Shown: positions 1 through 6,501 of the stretch, piece after piece
How the letters are laid out: each line of letters opens with the position of its first letter
Position numbering within the stretch: position 1 is the stretch's first letter
Assembly: GCA_025363775.1 (NCBI GenBank)
Contig: JANYLG010000026.1
Location: 1-32,146, forward strand
DNA from: Acidobacteriota bacterium
GTDB lineage: Bacteria; Acidobacteriota; Vicinamibacteria; Vicinamibacterales; Fen-181
Reading direction: 5' to 3'
Length of the DNA: 32,146 bases
The notes under the pieces: generated by a model
Databases searched by the model: none
Told to the model about the DNA's origin: nothing
The model's input: only the letters and a program-made list of their open reading frames with translations
Position numbers and translations under genes: made by a program

Positions 1-240
1 GTCGGGTTGTTCGAGCAGGTCGGCCATGAACCGGCACGTCTCGCGGTCGTCGTCCACGATCAGGATTTTCGGCATCTCGGGTTCTGCGTACCTAGACGTC
101 GAGAGAACTTGACTCATTCGCAACGACTTTGGCCGTTCAAGACGTCTAGGTACGCAGAACCCGAGATGCCGAAAATCCTGATCGTGGACGACGACCGCGA
201 GACGTGCCGGTTCATGGCCGACCTGCTCGAACAACCCGAC
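1..240. repeat. Perfect 100-base inverted duplication (foldback) at the window start
   Basis: Bases 1-100 are the exact reverse complement of bases 141-240, with a 40-base unique spacer (101-140). The right arm carries the first 25 codons of the response regulator and 25 bases of its upstream region; the left arm repeats them inverted. A perfect 100-base hairpin reaching exactly to the end of the sequence and containing coding DNA is typical of a foldback chimera at a contig end. A genuine inverted duplication cannot be excluded. The left arm should not be trusted as real upstream sequence. Confidence 0.95.
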
Positions 241-1515
241 AGGGAAATCGAGTCGGCCTACGAACCGCAGTCCGCGCTGGCTCTGGTGCGCGACCACGCG
301 TTCGACCTGGTGATCTCCGACATCAACCTGAACGCCGAGCAGTCGGGCCTCGACATCCTTCGGGCGTTCCGCGAGTCGAGCCCGCAGGGGCACGTGCTGC
401 TGATCAGCGGGTTTGGCACGCTCGAAACCGCGATTGACGCCGTCCGCGCCGGCGCCTTCGACTACATCAGCAAGCCGTTCAACATCAACGAGGTGAAGGC
501 GACGGTCGAGCGCGCGCTGGCGCAGACGGACGCGCCAGCGGGGCACCCGGCGCCGTCGCGGGACATCCGTCCTCCGGGGTTGCTCGGACGCACCGCGCCG
601 ATGCTCGCCGTCTACAAGCAGATCGCCCACGCCGCCGACGCCGCCGTCCCGGTGCTGATCGTCGGAGAGAGCGGCACTGGCAAGGAGTTGGTGGCGAAGG
701 CCGTCCACGCCCATGGCCGGCGAGCCAACCGCCCCTTTGTGCCGGTCAACTGCGGTGCGATCGCCGAGAGCCTGCTCGAGTCGGAGCTCTTTGGCCACAT
801 GCGCGGCTCGTTTACCGGCGCGGTGAGCGACACCAAGGGGCTCTTCGAGCAGGCCAACGGCGGCACGGTCTTCCTCGACGAGATTGGTGCAACGTCGCCC
901 GCCCTGCAGGTGAAGCTGCTGCGCGTGCTCGAGGAGGGCGAGTTCCGCCCCGTGGGCGCCAGCCGGCCGACCAGGGTGGACGTGCGCGTCGTGGCGGCCA
1001 CCAACGTCGAGCTCGAGAAGGAGGTGGCCGAGCAGCGGTTCAGGCAGGATTTGTTCTACCGCCTCAGCGTCATCGTCATCCACGTGCCACCGCTGCGCGA
1101 CCGCCGGGCGGACATCCCGTTGCTGGTCGGCCAGTTCCTGCTGAACGCGTGCAGCCGCGCGGGCCGGCAGGTGGAAATGTCGCCGGCGGCCCTGGATGCG
1201 CTGACGGCCTACGCCTGGCCGGGCAACGTCCGCGAGCTCGAAAACACCGTGGAGCGCGTGGTGCTGTTCAGCCGCGGCGTCGTTATCGATGTGAGCGATC
1301 TCCCGCCGGCGTTTCACGGCACGCCGCCCGGGCTGGACGATCGCCTCTTCATCGGCCTGCCACCGCTCGAAGAGATCGAGCGTCGCTACCTGCTGCACGT
1401 GCTGGAAAGCGTTGGAGGAAACCGCACGAAGGCAGCAGAAGTCATGGGCATCGACCGCCGCACCCTCTACCGGATGGCGGAACGGTTTGGGCTGGACTTG
1501 AAAGACGAAGGGTAG
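166..1515 (+). CDS. Sigma-54-dependent response regulator, NtrC/AtoC family
   Basis: A two-component regulator of 449 residues that activates sigma-54 promoters when phosphorylated. The receiver domain (about 1-120) starts PKILIVDDD, with acidic pocket D8-D10, phosphoacceptor D52 (VISDINL) and K103 (SKPF). The AAA+ domain (about 139-370) has Walker A GESGTGKE at 167-174, Walker B TVFLDE at 234-239 and the sigma-54 contact loop at 214-219, which reads GSFTGA instead of GAFTGA. A Fis-type helix-turn-helix closes the protein (about 405-445, GGNRTKAAEVMGIDRRTLYR). The ATG at 166 is chosen because the receiver fold starts there; the in-frame extension back to 7 runs through the foldback arm. The partner kinase would lie upstream, outside the window. 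No sigma-54 promoter was recognised nearby, so the targets are unknown. Confidence 0.95.
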   Translation: MPKILIVDDDRETCRFMADLLEQPDREIESAYEPQSALALVRDHAFDLVISDINLNAEQSGLDILRAFRESSPQGHVLLISGFGTLETAIDAVRAGAFDYISKPFNINEVKATVERALAQTDAPAGHPAPSRDIRPPGLLGRTAPMLAVYKQIAHAADAAVPVLIVGESGTGKELVAKAVHAHGRRANRPFVPVNCGAIAESLLESELFGHMRGSFTGAVSDTKGLFEQANGGTVFLDEIGATSPALQVKLLRVLEEGEFRPVGASRPTRVDVRVVAATNVELEKEVAEQRFRQDLFYRLSVIVIHVPPLRDRRADIPLLVGQFLLNACSRAGRQVEMSPAALDALTAYAWPGNVRELENTVERVVLFSRGVVIDVSDLPPAFHGTPPGLDDRLFIGLPPLEEIERRYLLHVLESVGGNRTKAAEVMGIDRRTLYRMAERFGLDLKDEG

Positions 1516-1531
1516 CTGGCGGGAGAGCGTC

Positions 1532-2272
1532 ATGGATCTCAAAGACCGCGTCGTCCTGTTGACCGGAGGGAAGCGAATCGGCGCGACCGTGGCGGTCGCG
1601 CTGGCGCAGCGAGGGGCGGATATGGCGCTCAGCTACCACCAGTCGCGGGCAGAAGCTGAAACGACGGCAGAGGCCGTGCGCGGCGCGGGGCGCAGGGCGA
1701 TGATCTGGCAGGCGAACGTCGCCCGTGCCGACGAGTGCGAGGCGCTCGTGGCGGCGACCGTCGCCGAGTTGGGCCGCCTGGACGTGCTCGTCAACATGGC
1801 GTCCATCTACCGGTCGATCCCGCTCGACAGCATGAGCGGTGACGATCTGCAGGCGAGCCTCGACGTGGACCTCAAGTCGGCGTTCCTCTGCGCGCGCGCG
1901 GCGATTCCCCACATGCGAGCCGCGGGCGGCGGCCGCATCGTCAACTTCTCCGACTGGCTGGCGGTGAGCGAGAGGCCGCGGTACACAGGTTACCTGGCGT
2001 ATTACGTCGCGAAGAAGGCGGTGATGGGGCTGACCGAGGCGCTCGCGCTTGAACTGGCGGCCGACCAGATCCTGGTGAACGCGGTGGCGCCCGGACCGAT
2101 TCTCGCCCCGCCCGCCCTCGAAGACGATGAGCTCGCGGCGGTAGAGAAGGCGACGCCGCTCGGGCGGTGGGGTGGCGGGGCAGAGATCGCGAAGGCCGTG
2201 ATCGCCTTGATCGAGACCGACTTCATCACGGGCGAGATCATCCGTGTGGATGGAGGCAGGCACCTGAGGTAA
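1532..2272 (+). CDS. SDR-family NAD(P)-dependent oxidoreductase
   Basis: A 246-residue classical short-chain dehydrogenase/reductase. The cofactor motif TGGKRIG is at 11-17, catalytic Ser at S140 (VNFSDW) and the YxxxK pair is Y157/K161 (YYVAK). The basic KR in the cofactor loop resembles pteridine reductase-like and FabG-like members and suggests NADPH, but the substrate cannot be read from sequence. Two positions are unusual: the NNAG motif is NMAS (88-91), and the usual catalytic-tetrad Asn of NLKG is Asp (D113 in VDLKSAF). The gene starts 16 bases after the response regulator with a GGGAG ribosome site, so the two are probably one transcript. It ends 14 bases before the convergent aminotransferase stop. 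Confidence 0.9.
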   Translation: MDLKDRVVLLTGGKRIGATVAVALAQRGADMALSYHQSRAEAETTAEAVRGAGRRAMIWQANVARADECEALVAATVAELGRLDVLVNMASIYRSIPLDSMSGDDLQASLDVDLKSAFLCARAAIPHMRAAGGGRIVNFSDWLAVSERPRYTGYLAYYVAKKAVMGLTEALALELAADQILVNAVAPGPILAPPALEDDELAAVEKATPLGRWGGGAEIAKAVIALIETDFITGEIIRVDGGRHLR

Positions 2273-2274
2273 TA

Positions 2275-2284
2275 GGGATCAGGG
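2275..2284. repeat. GGGATCAGGG border motif between convergent genes
   Basis: The only sequence between the stop codons of the SDR gene and the aminotransferase gene is dominated by GGGATCAGGG. The same GGGATC(A/G)GGG motif recurs at 4524-4585 (minus strand, clustered) and at 18953-18962, each time at a gene border or truncation point. Confidence 0.5.
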
Positions 2285-2286
2285 CA

Positions 2287-3516
2287 TCATCGGAAGAGCC
2301 CTCGCAACGACTCAATGGCGCCCCCCAGTTCTGGGCGCTCGCGGGCGAAACAGAAGCGCAGATAGCCCTCGCCGAGGGGGCCGAAGTCGGCGCCCGGAAT
2401 GCACCCGATCCGGCCTGCGGAGATGAGATACTCGGTCAGCTCCCACGACGGGGACACCTCGCCATTCTCGAGCGTCGTCGCCCAGACATGGTCCGAGGCG
2501 GTTCGTGTGTCTGACGGCGTGGCGCGGCGCGCTTTCCAGTCCGGGTCGAACTGGAGGAACGCGTAGAAGGCTCCACTGGGCGGGCGCCCGGAGAGGAATC
2601 CTCCCAGCGTTTCGACACCCGCGTAGAAGAGGTCACGCCGTGCCTGCAGTTCCACGCGGTACTGCTCGACGACGTCCTGCAATCCTTCGAGCGCTCCGAT
2701 CCCGCCGTATTGCACCACCGACGACACGTTGCTGGTCGTGAAAAAGAGCACTTTGCGAACGCGGTCGCGCAGTGCGGCATCGGCAATGGCCATGTATCCG
2801 AGCCGGAGGCCGGTCATCGCATACGACTTGCTGAACGTGTAGACGGGCACCGTGCGCGGGTAGATGCCGGCGATCGATGCCACGCTGACGTGCTCGACGT
2901 CGAAGACCACATCCTCGTAGGCTTCGTCCGAGACGATCCACAGGCCGTGCTTGTCCGCCAGCGCGGCGATTGCCTCCAGGTCCTCCCGCGTCAGCACGCC
3001 TCCCGTTGGGTTGTGCGGCGAGTTCAAGTAGATGACGCGCGTCCTCGGCGTGACCTGCTCCGCCAGTTCATCGACATCCGGCCGCCATCCCATCTGCTCG
3101 TGCAGCGGGCAGCGGACGATGGTGCCGCGGGCGGAGAGGATGGTGCCCGACGTGGGCGGCCACTGAGGGTCTGGAATGATCACCTCGTCTCCGGGATCGA
3201 GCAGCGCCTGGAACAGGATGTAGAGGGCGTGGATGCCGCCGTTGGTGACGAGGACTTCGTCGGGCGAGCCGATCGCGATGCCATTCTTCCTGCGAAGCTT
3301 CTCCGCGAGCAGTTCCTGCAGGCGCGGCACGCCGGCGGTCTGCAGGTAATGCGATCGGTTGTCGGCGATGGCCTTCGTCATCGCGGCCTTCACCGAGTCC
3401 GGCGCGTCGAAGCTGACGTCGCCCTGGTCCAGCCTGAATGGCCGCTCGACCGCGTACATCAGGTCGCGGATGCGGATGATGCCGGAGAACGGAACCGAAT
3501 CGAGGTAGTGAGACAT
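2287..3516 (-). CDS. Class I/II pyridoxal-phosphate aminotransferase
   Basis: A fold-type I aminotransferase of 409 residues, about the family's normal length of 390-410. Diagnostic positions are N169 in SPHNPTGG, D197 and Y200 in VSDEAY, and the PLP Schiff-base lysine K230 in YTFSKSYAMTGLRLGY. A C-terminal Arg in LRFCFARER probably binds the substrate carboxylate. It transfers an amino group between an L-amino acid and a 2-oxo acid; aspartate/aromatic/alanine-type specificity is possible but not decided by sequence. The ATG at 3516 fits the family N-terminus. A TTG start at 3576 would add 20 residues and overlap the upstream gene. It lies 43 bases downstream of the beta-lactamase-like gene on the same strand, probably in the same operon. 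Confidence 0.92.
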   Translation of the reverse strand: MSHYLDSVPFSGIIRIRDLMYAVERPFRLDQGDVSFDAPDSVKAAMTKAIADNRSHYLQTAGVPRLQELLAEKLRRKNGIAIGSPDEVLVTNGGIHALYILFQALLDPGDEVIIPDPQWPPTSGTILSARGTIVRCPLHEQMGWRPDVDELAEQVTPRTRVIYLNSPHNPTGGVLTREDLEAIAALADKHGLWIVSDEAYEDVVFDVEHVSVASIAGIYPRTVPVYTFSKSYAMTGLRLGYMAIADAALRDRVRKVLFFTTSNVSSVVQYGGIGALEGLQDVVEQYRVELQARRDLFYAGVETLGGFLSGRPPSGAFYAFLQFDPDWKARRATPSDTRTASDHVWATTLENGEVSPSWELTEYLISAGRIGCIPGADFGPLGEGYLRFCFARERPELGGAIESLRGLFR

Positions 3517-3559
3517 CCCATTTCGCAATCGAGGCAGCGGAGGAACTGAATCGGGCCAC

Positions 3560-4513
3560 CTACTGACGATAGGCAAAGTAGTTGGCCACCTGTTCGGCGA
3601 CGCGGCCGATGGCTTCCTCGAGCCGTTCGTCCGAGCCGAAGTGGTTGGCCGTGAAGATACTCACGATGATCCGCTGCCCGGACTGGCCGGCGCCTTCGAG
3701 GACGCCGACGTCGTTCCCGATGTAGGGCAGGAAGTCTCCGGTCTTGTGCGGGACTCGAAAACCGCTCACGTATCGTGGGATGCGTGTGCGATAGAGCTGG
3801 CCGCGCATCATCTGCAGCATCAGATCGGACGAGGGCTTGTCCACCAAGGTGCCCTTCTCCATCATCTCGAGCAGTTGGCCGATCTCGTGCGGTGTCGAGA
3901 GCCCGTACGGGTGTTTGGCCTCGCGGTGGAACTGCGCACGGTCACGCGACGCGTTGAGCGCGTCGAACCACGCGCGGGCCGGCGCCGGCGCCACCGTCTG
4001 CTTCAGTCCGAGCGCCTGCATCCGCTTGTTGACCGCGTCCGGGCCGCCGGCCATCCGATAGAGCACGTCCGTTGCCGTGTTGTCCGACACGATGATCATC
4101 AGCGTGAGGAGATCCTTGACGGTAAACGTGTCGCCCGGATCGAGGCTCCGCATGACGCCCGTCCCCGGGAGGATGTCCTCTTTCGTCAACGTGTACTTGT
4201 CGGTCAGCGCGAATGTCCCATCCTTGATCTGCTGGAACACCTCGGCCATGAGCGGGATCTTGATCACGCTCATCGTGTCCATCTGCCTGTCGGCGTTGAT
4301 GGCAATCTCCTCGCCCGTGTCGAGCGACTTGATGTAGATGCCCCACGTGGCGCTCACGCTGGTGGTGATGCGCTCGATCGCCGACTGCAGCCGCTGGATG
4401 GGCGCGGGCCTCGTGGCTGGCGGCTGTTGCGCCCGGGCCATCACCCGTCCGGACAGCAGCACCAGCGAGACACAGACTACGGCGGCGCATCGTGACAGGT
4501 GTCCTGTCGTCAT
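3560..4513 (-). CDS. Secreted class A beta-lactamase-like serine hydrolase
   Basis: A 317-residue exported protein of the serine beta-lactamase/DD-peptidase fold. A signal peptide spans about 1-28 (hydrophobic AAVVCVSLVLLSG, then ARAQQ). The catalytic motifs are S82-V-I-K85, S143-D-N145 and K257-T-G. The omega-loop of class A enzymes, normally ExxLN with the general base Glu166, aligns with WFDALN here (182-187), where that position is Phe183. Deacylation may therefore differ, and the natural substrate may not be a beta-lactam. The ATG at 4513 has a strong AGGGAGG site (4521-4527, minus strand). It overlaps the stop of the MetF-like gene as ATGA, which indicates translational coupling. Confidence 0.85.
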   Translation of the reverse strand: MTTGHLSRCAAVVCVSLVLLSGRVMARAQQPPATRPAPIQRLQSAIERITTSVSATWGIYIKSLDTGEEIAINADRQMDTMSVIKIPLMAEVFQQIKDGTFALTDKYTLTKEDILPGTGVMRSLDPGDTFTVKDLLTLMIIVSDNTATDVLYRMAGGPDAVNKRMQALGLKQTVAPAPARAWFDALNASRDRAQFHREAKHPYGLSTPHEIGQLLEMMEKGTLVDKPSSDLMLQMMRGQLYRTRIPRYVSGFRVPHKTGDFLPYIGNDVGVLEGAGQSGQRIIVSIFTANHFGSDERLEEAIGRVAEQVANYFAYRQ

Positions 4514-5436
4514 CGGTTGTCCTCCCTGATCCCCGATCCCACACCCCTGGCCCCACACCCCTGATCCCTGACCCCCGATCTCCCCGTCGTCACCCCGACG
4601 AGTTGCAGGATCGCGGTCAGCGTCTCGTGCGTGCGCCGCAGTGGCAGGTTGCTCAGGTAGAATCGCCGCGCGCCCAGTGCGATCATCGTCCGAATCGTGC
4701 GAGCGCAGACCTCCTCAGGCGATGCGCCGTCGCCGAATTCCCGCGCCAGTGCCTCGGCCGGCACCGGGATGAAGTCCTGGAGCACCGAGAGCGTCCGCGC
4801 GTTGGCGCTGCGGAAATAGAAGACACCGAACACGCCGGGCATCTCGAGGCCGCGCCGGTCAGCCTCGTTCATGAAGCGTTCGACGGGTGCCGGGTCGTGA
4901 TGCGACACCACCTGCGTCAGGTAGAACTCTCCGGTGAACTCGCGATCGACGAGGTAGTCCACCTGCCGAACTCCGTCGCGGTAGGGATTGGCCCACCCGC
5001 CCAGCGCCAGGTCAGGGCTGCGCCCGCGGATCTGCTGCCGCAGTTGCCACGCGTGCTCCACGGACCGCGGGACGCCCACGCGCCGGTCCCCCCCGAGCAC
5101 CACGAGCGACTGGAACCCGTGCTGGTTCGCGCGGTCGGCGTAGGCCAGGCAGTCGTCGAGCGGATGCTTCGACGTCAGGAACGGCACCACGCGATCGAGC
5201 GGCGCATCGTCACCGAGGTTGACGATGAGATGGCGGAGGTTGTCCTCCTCGGGCACGCCCACGGCGCTGTCGGTGAGGAACACGAAGGTGTTGCGCGAGG
5301 TCAGCGTGCGAACCGCGTGGTAGGTGTCGATCCAGGCATCCATGCCGTCGGCCGACGCCAGTTCGGCGCGGGGCGGGCGAAGTTCGGCGGCGACCAGGAG
5401 TGTGCCGGAGCGCAGCGAGTCGAGGAACAGGCTCAC
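4510..5436 (-). CDS. Methylenetetrahydrofolate reductase (MetF)-like protein
   Basis: A 308-residue TIM-barrel flavoprotein related to MetF, which reduces 5,10-methylene-THF to 5-methyl-THF. Key positions match: E18 in AAELRPPR (catalytic Glu of FEFFPP in MetF), D117 in VVLGGDRRVG (the LRGD Asp) and T174-Q175 in FYLTQVV (ITQ, folate-binding Gln). These motifs are divergent, so the exact substrate is uncertain. The GTG at 5436 is chosen for its AAGGGAAG site and the match MSLFLDSLRSG to the family N-terminus. Residues from about 288 form a Gly/Arg-rich tail encoded by the G-run repeat. The stop overlaps the next gene's ATG. No methionine synthase gene lies nearby. Confidence 0.75.
   Translation of the reverse strand: MSLFLDSLRSGTLLVAAELRPPRAELASADGMDAWIDTYHAVRTLTSRNTFVFLTDSAVGVPEEDNLRHLIVNLGDDAPLDRVVPFLTSKHPLDDCLAYADRANQHGFQSLVVLGGDRRVGVPRSVEHAWQLRQQIRGRSPDLALGGWANPYRDGVRQVDYLVDREFTGEFYLTQVVSHHDPAPVERFMNEADRRGLEMPGVFGVFYFRSANARTLSVLQDFIPVPAEALAREFGDGASPEEVCARTIRTMIALGARRFYLSNLPLRRTHETLTAILQLVGVTTGRSGVRDQGCGARGVGSGIREDNR
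4524..4585 (-). repeat. G-run cluster, GGGATC/GGGGTGTGGG repeats, quadruplex-prone
   Basis: On the minus (coding) strand this stretch has nine runs of three to five G separated by spacers of two to seven bases. It includes two copies of a 12-mer (plus-strand CCCACACCCCTG at 4538-4549 and 4552-4563, period 14) and several GGGATC(A/G)GGG units. It encodes the low-complexity C-terminal tail of the MetF-like protein and stops at the beta-lactamase gene's ribosome site. The pattern meets the usual motif definition of a G-quadruplex in the mRNA; formation is inferred. Confidence 0.7.
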
Positions 5437-5484
5437 GAAAGATGGCTTCCCTTCGAAACGGTGAGATCTCAAAACGATGACGCG

Positions 5485-5494
5485 AGTATACAAT
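5485..5494. promoter_or_regulatory. Overlapping divergent -10 elements
   Basis: The sequence AGTATACAAT contains a plus-strand -10 (TACAAT, 5489-5494) and a minus-strand -10 (TATACT, 5490 back to 5485), each 5 of 6 to consensus and sharing two bases. They sit between divergent genes starting at 5436 (minus) and 5503 (plus). A plus transcript would start near 5501, so the PLP-enzyme mRNA would be almost leaderless. No clear -35 was found on either side. Confidence 0.45.
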
Positions 5495-5502
5495 ACCGCC
5501 CG

Positions 5503-6495
5503 ATGCCACAGCCCGACCGGCAGGCGCTTGCCGCCCTGCACGCCGTCCCGTCAGTGTCTCTCGCCCACTACCCGACGCCGATCGAGGAAGTTGCCCGTTT
5601 CCGGGCGGCCATCCGCAGCGCTCCGCGCCTGCTCATCAAGCGGGACGATGCGATCTCGTTCGGGTTTGGCGGGAACAAGGTCCGGAAGATTGAGATGGTG
5701 ACCGCACGCGCGCGGGCGGAGGGCGCGGACCTGTTGATCACCACGGGAGGGGTGCAGTCGAACCATTGCCGCGTGACGGCAGCGGCGGCCGCCCGCCTCG
5801 GGATGCGCTGCGTGATCGTCGCCAACGGTGCGCCGCCAGAGCGGTTGTCGGGAAACGCGCTCCTCGATTCGCTCTTCGGCGCAAAGGTCCGCTACGTGGC
5901 GTCGCGCGAGGAGCGGGCGCCCGCCATGGAAGACGTCGCCTCGGCGTGGCGCGCGCAGGGCGGCCGGCCGTCGGTCATCCCGCTTGGCGCGTCCACCCCG
6001 CTCGGCGCGCTCGGCTTCGTCCGGGCGGTCGGCGAGATGGTTGCGCAGTTGCCGTCTCCGCCCGACTACATCTTCCATTCGACCTCGTCCGGCGGCACGC
6101 AGGCCGGGCTGGTCGCCGGATGCTCGCTGCATCAACTGGCGACGAGAGTGATCGGGATCAGCGCGGACGAGAGCGTTGCGGGGCTTCAGTCCACCGTGGG
6201 AGCGATCATCGAGGGCATCGGCGGACTGCTCGGTATCGACGGCGCGGCCCTGGCGCTGTCGCGCCCGATCGAAGCGGACGACCGGTTCATCGGCGACGGG
6301 TACGGCGTGCCGAGCGCCGCGTCGCGCGAAGCCCAGGCGCTGCTGGCGAGCTGCGAGGCGCTGGTGGTGGACCACACCTACACCGCGAAAGCGCTGGCGG
6401 GGATGATCGGGTGGATCCGCGAAGGCCGCATCGCGGCCGACCAGACCGTGCTCTTCTGGCACACCGGCGGCCAGGTGGGAATTTTCGGGATATAG
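5503..6495 (+). CDS. D-cysteine desulfhydrase / ACC deaminase family PLP enzyme
   Basis: A fold-type II PLP enzyme of 330 residues. It has LIKRDDAISFGFGGNKVRK with the PLP lysine K59, the phosphate/substrate motif TTGGVQSNH (81-88), a Gly-rich loop STSSGGTQAG and a C-terminal FWHTGG. The family deaminates D-cysteine, 1-aminocyclopropane-1-carboxylate or related D-amino acids to a 2-oxo acid and ammonia. Distinguishing D-cysteine desulfhydrase from ACC deaminase needs active-site alignment, so no symbol is given. The ATG at 5503 fits the family start; longer in-frame extension would run antisense through the MetF-like gene. A beta-CASP gene follows after only six bases, suggesting an operon. 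Confidence 0.88.
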   Translation: MPQPDRQALAALHAVPSVSLAHYPTPIEEVARFRAAIRSAPRLLIKRDDAISFGFGGNKVRKIEMVTARARAEGADLLITTGGVQSNHCRVTAAAAARLGMRCVIVANGAPPERLSGNALLDSLFGAKVRYVASREERAPAMEDVASAWRAQGGRPSVIPLGASTPLGALGFVRAVGEMVAQLPSPPDYIFHSTSSGGTQAGLVAGCSLHQLATRVIGISADESVAGLQSTVGAIIEGIGGLLGIDGAALALSRPIEADDRFIGDGYGVPSAASREAQALLASCEALVVDHTYTAKALAGMIGWIREGRIAADQTVLFWHTGGQVGIFGI

Positions 6496-6501
6496 TGGCC
6501 C

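Noticed and set aside
7-165. In-frame N-terminal extension of the response regulator
   Set aside because: It is translated mostly from the foldback arm and spacer and has no homology; the receiver domain starts at the ATG at 166.
4492-5502. Long in-frame extension upstream of the PLP enzyme
   Set aside because: It runs antisense through the MetF-like gene, which has clear motifs; Arg/His-rich shadow of GC-rich coding.
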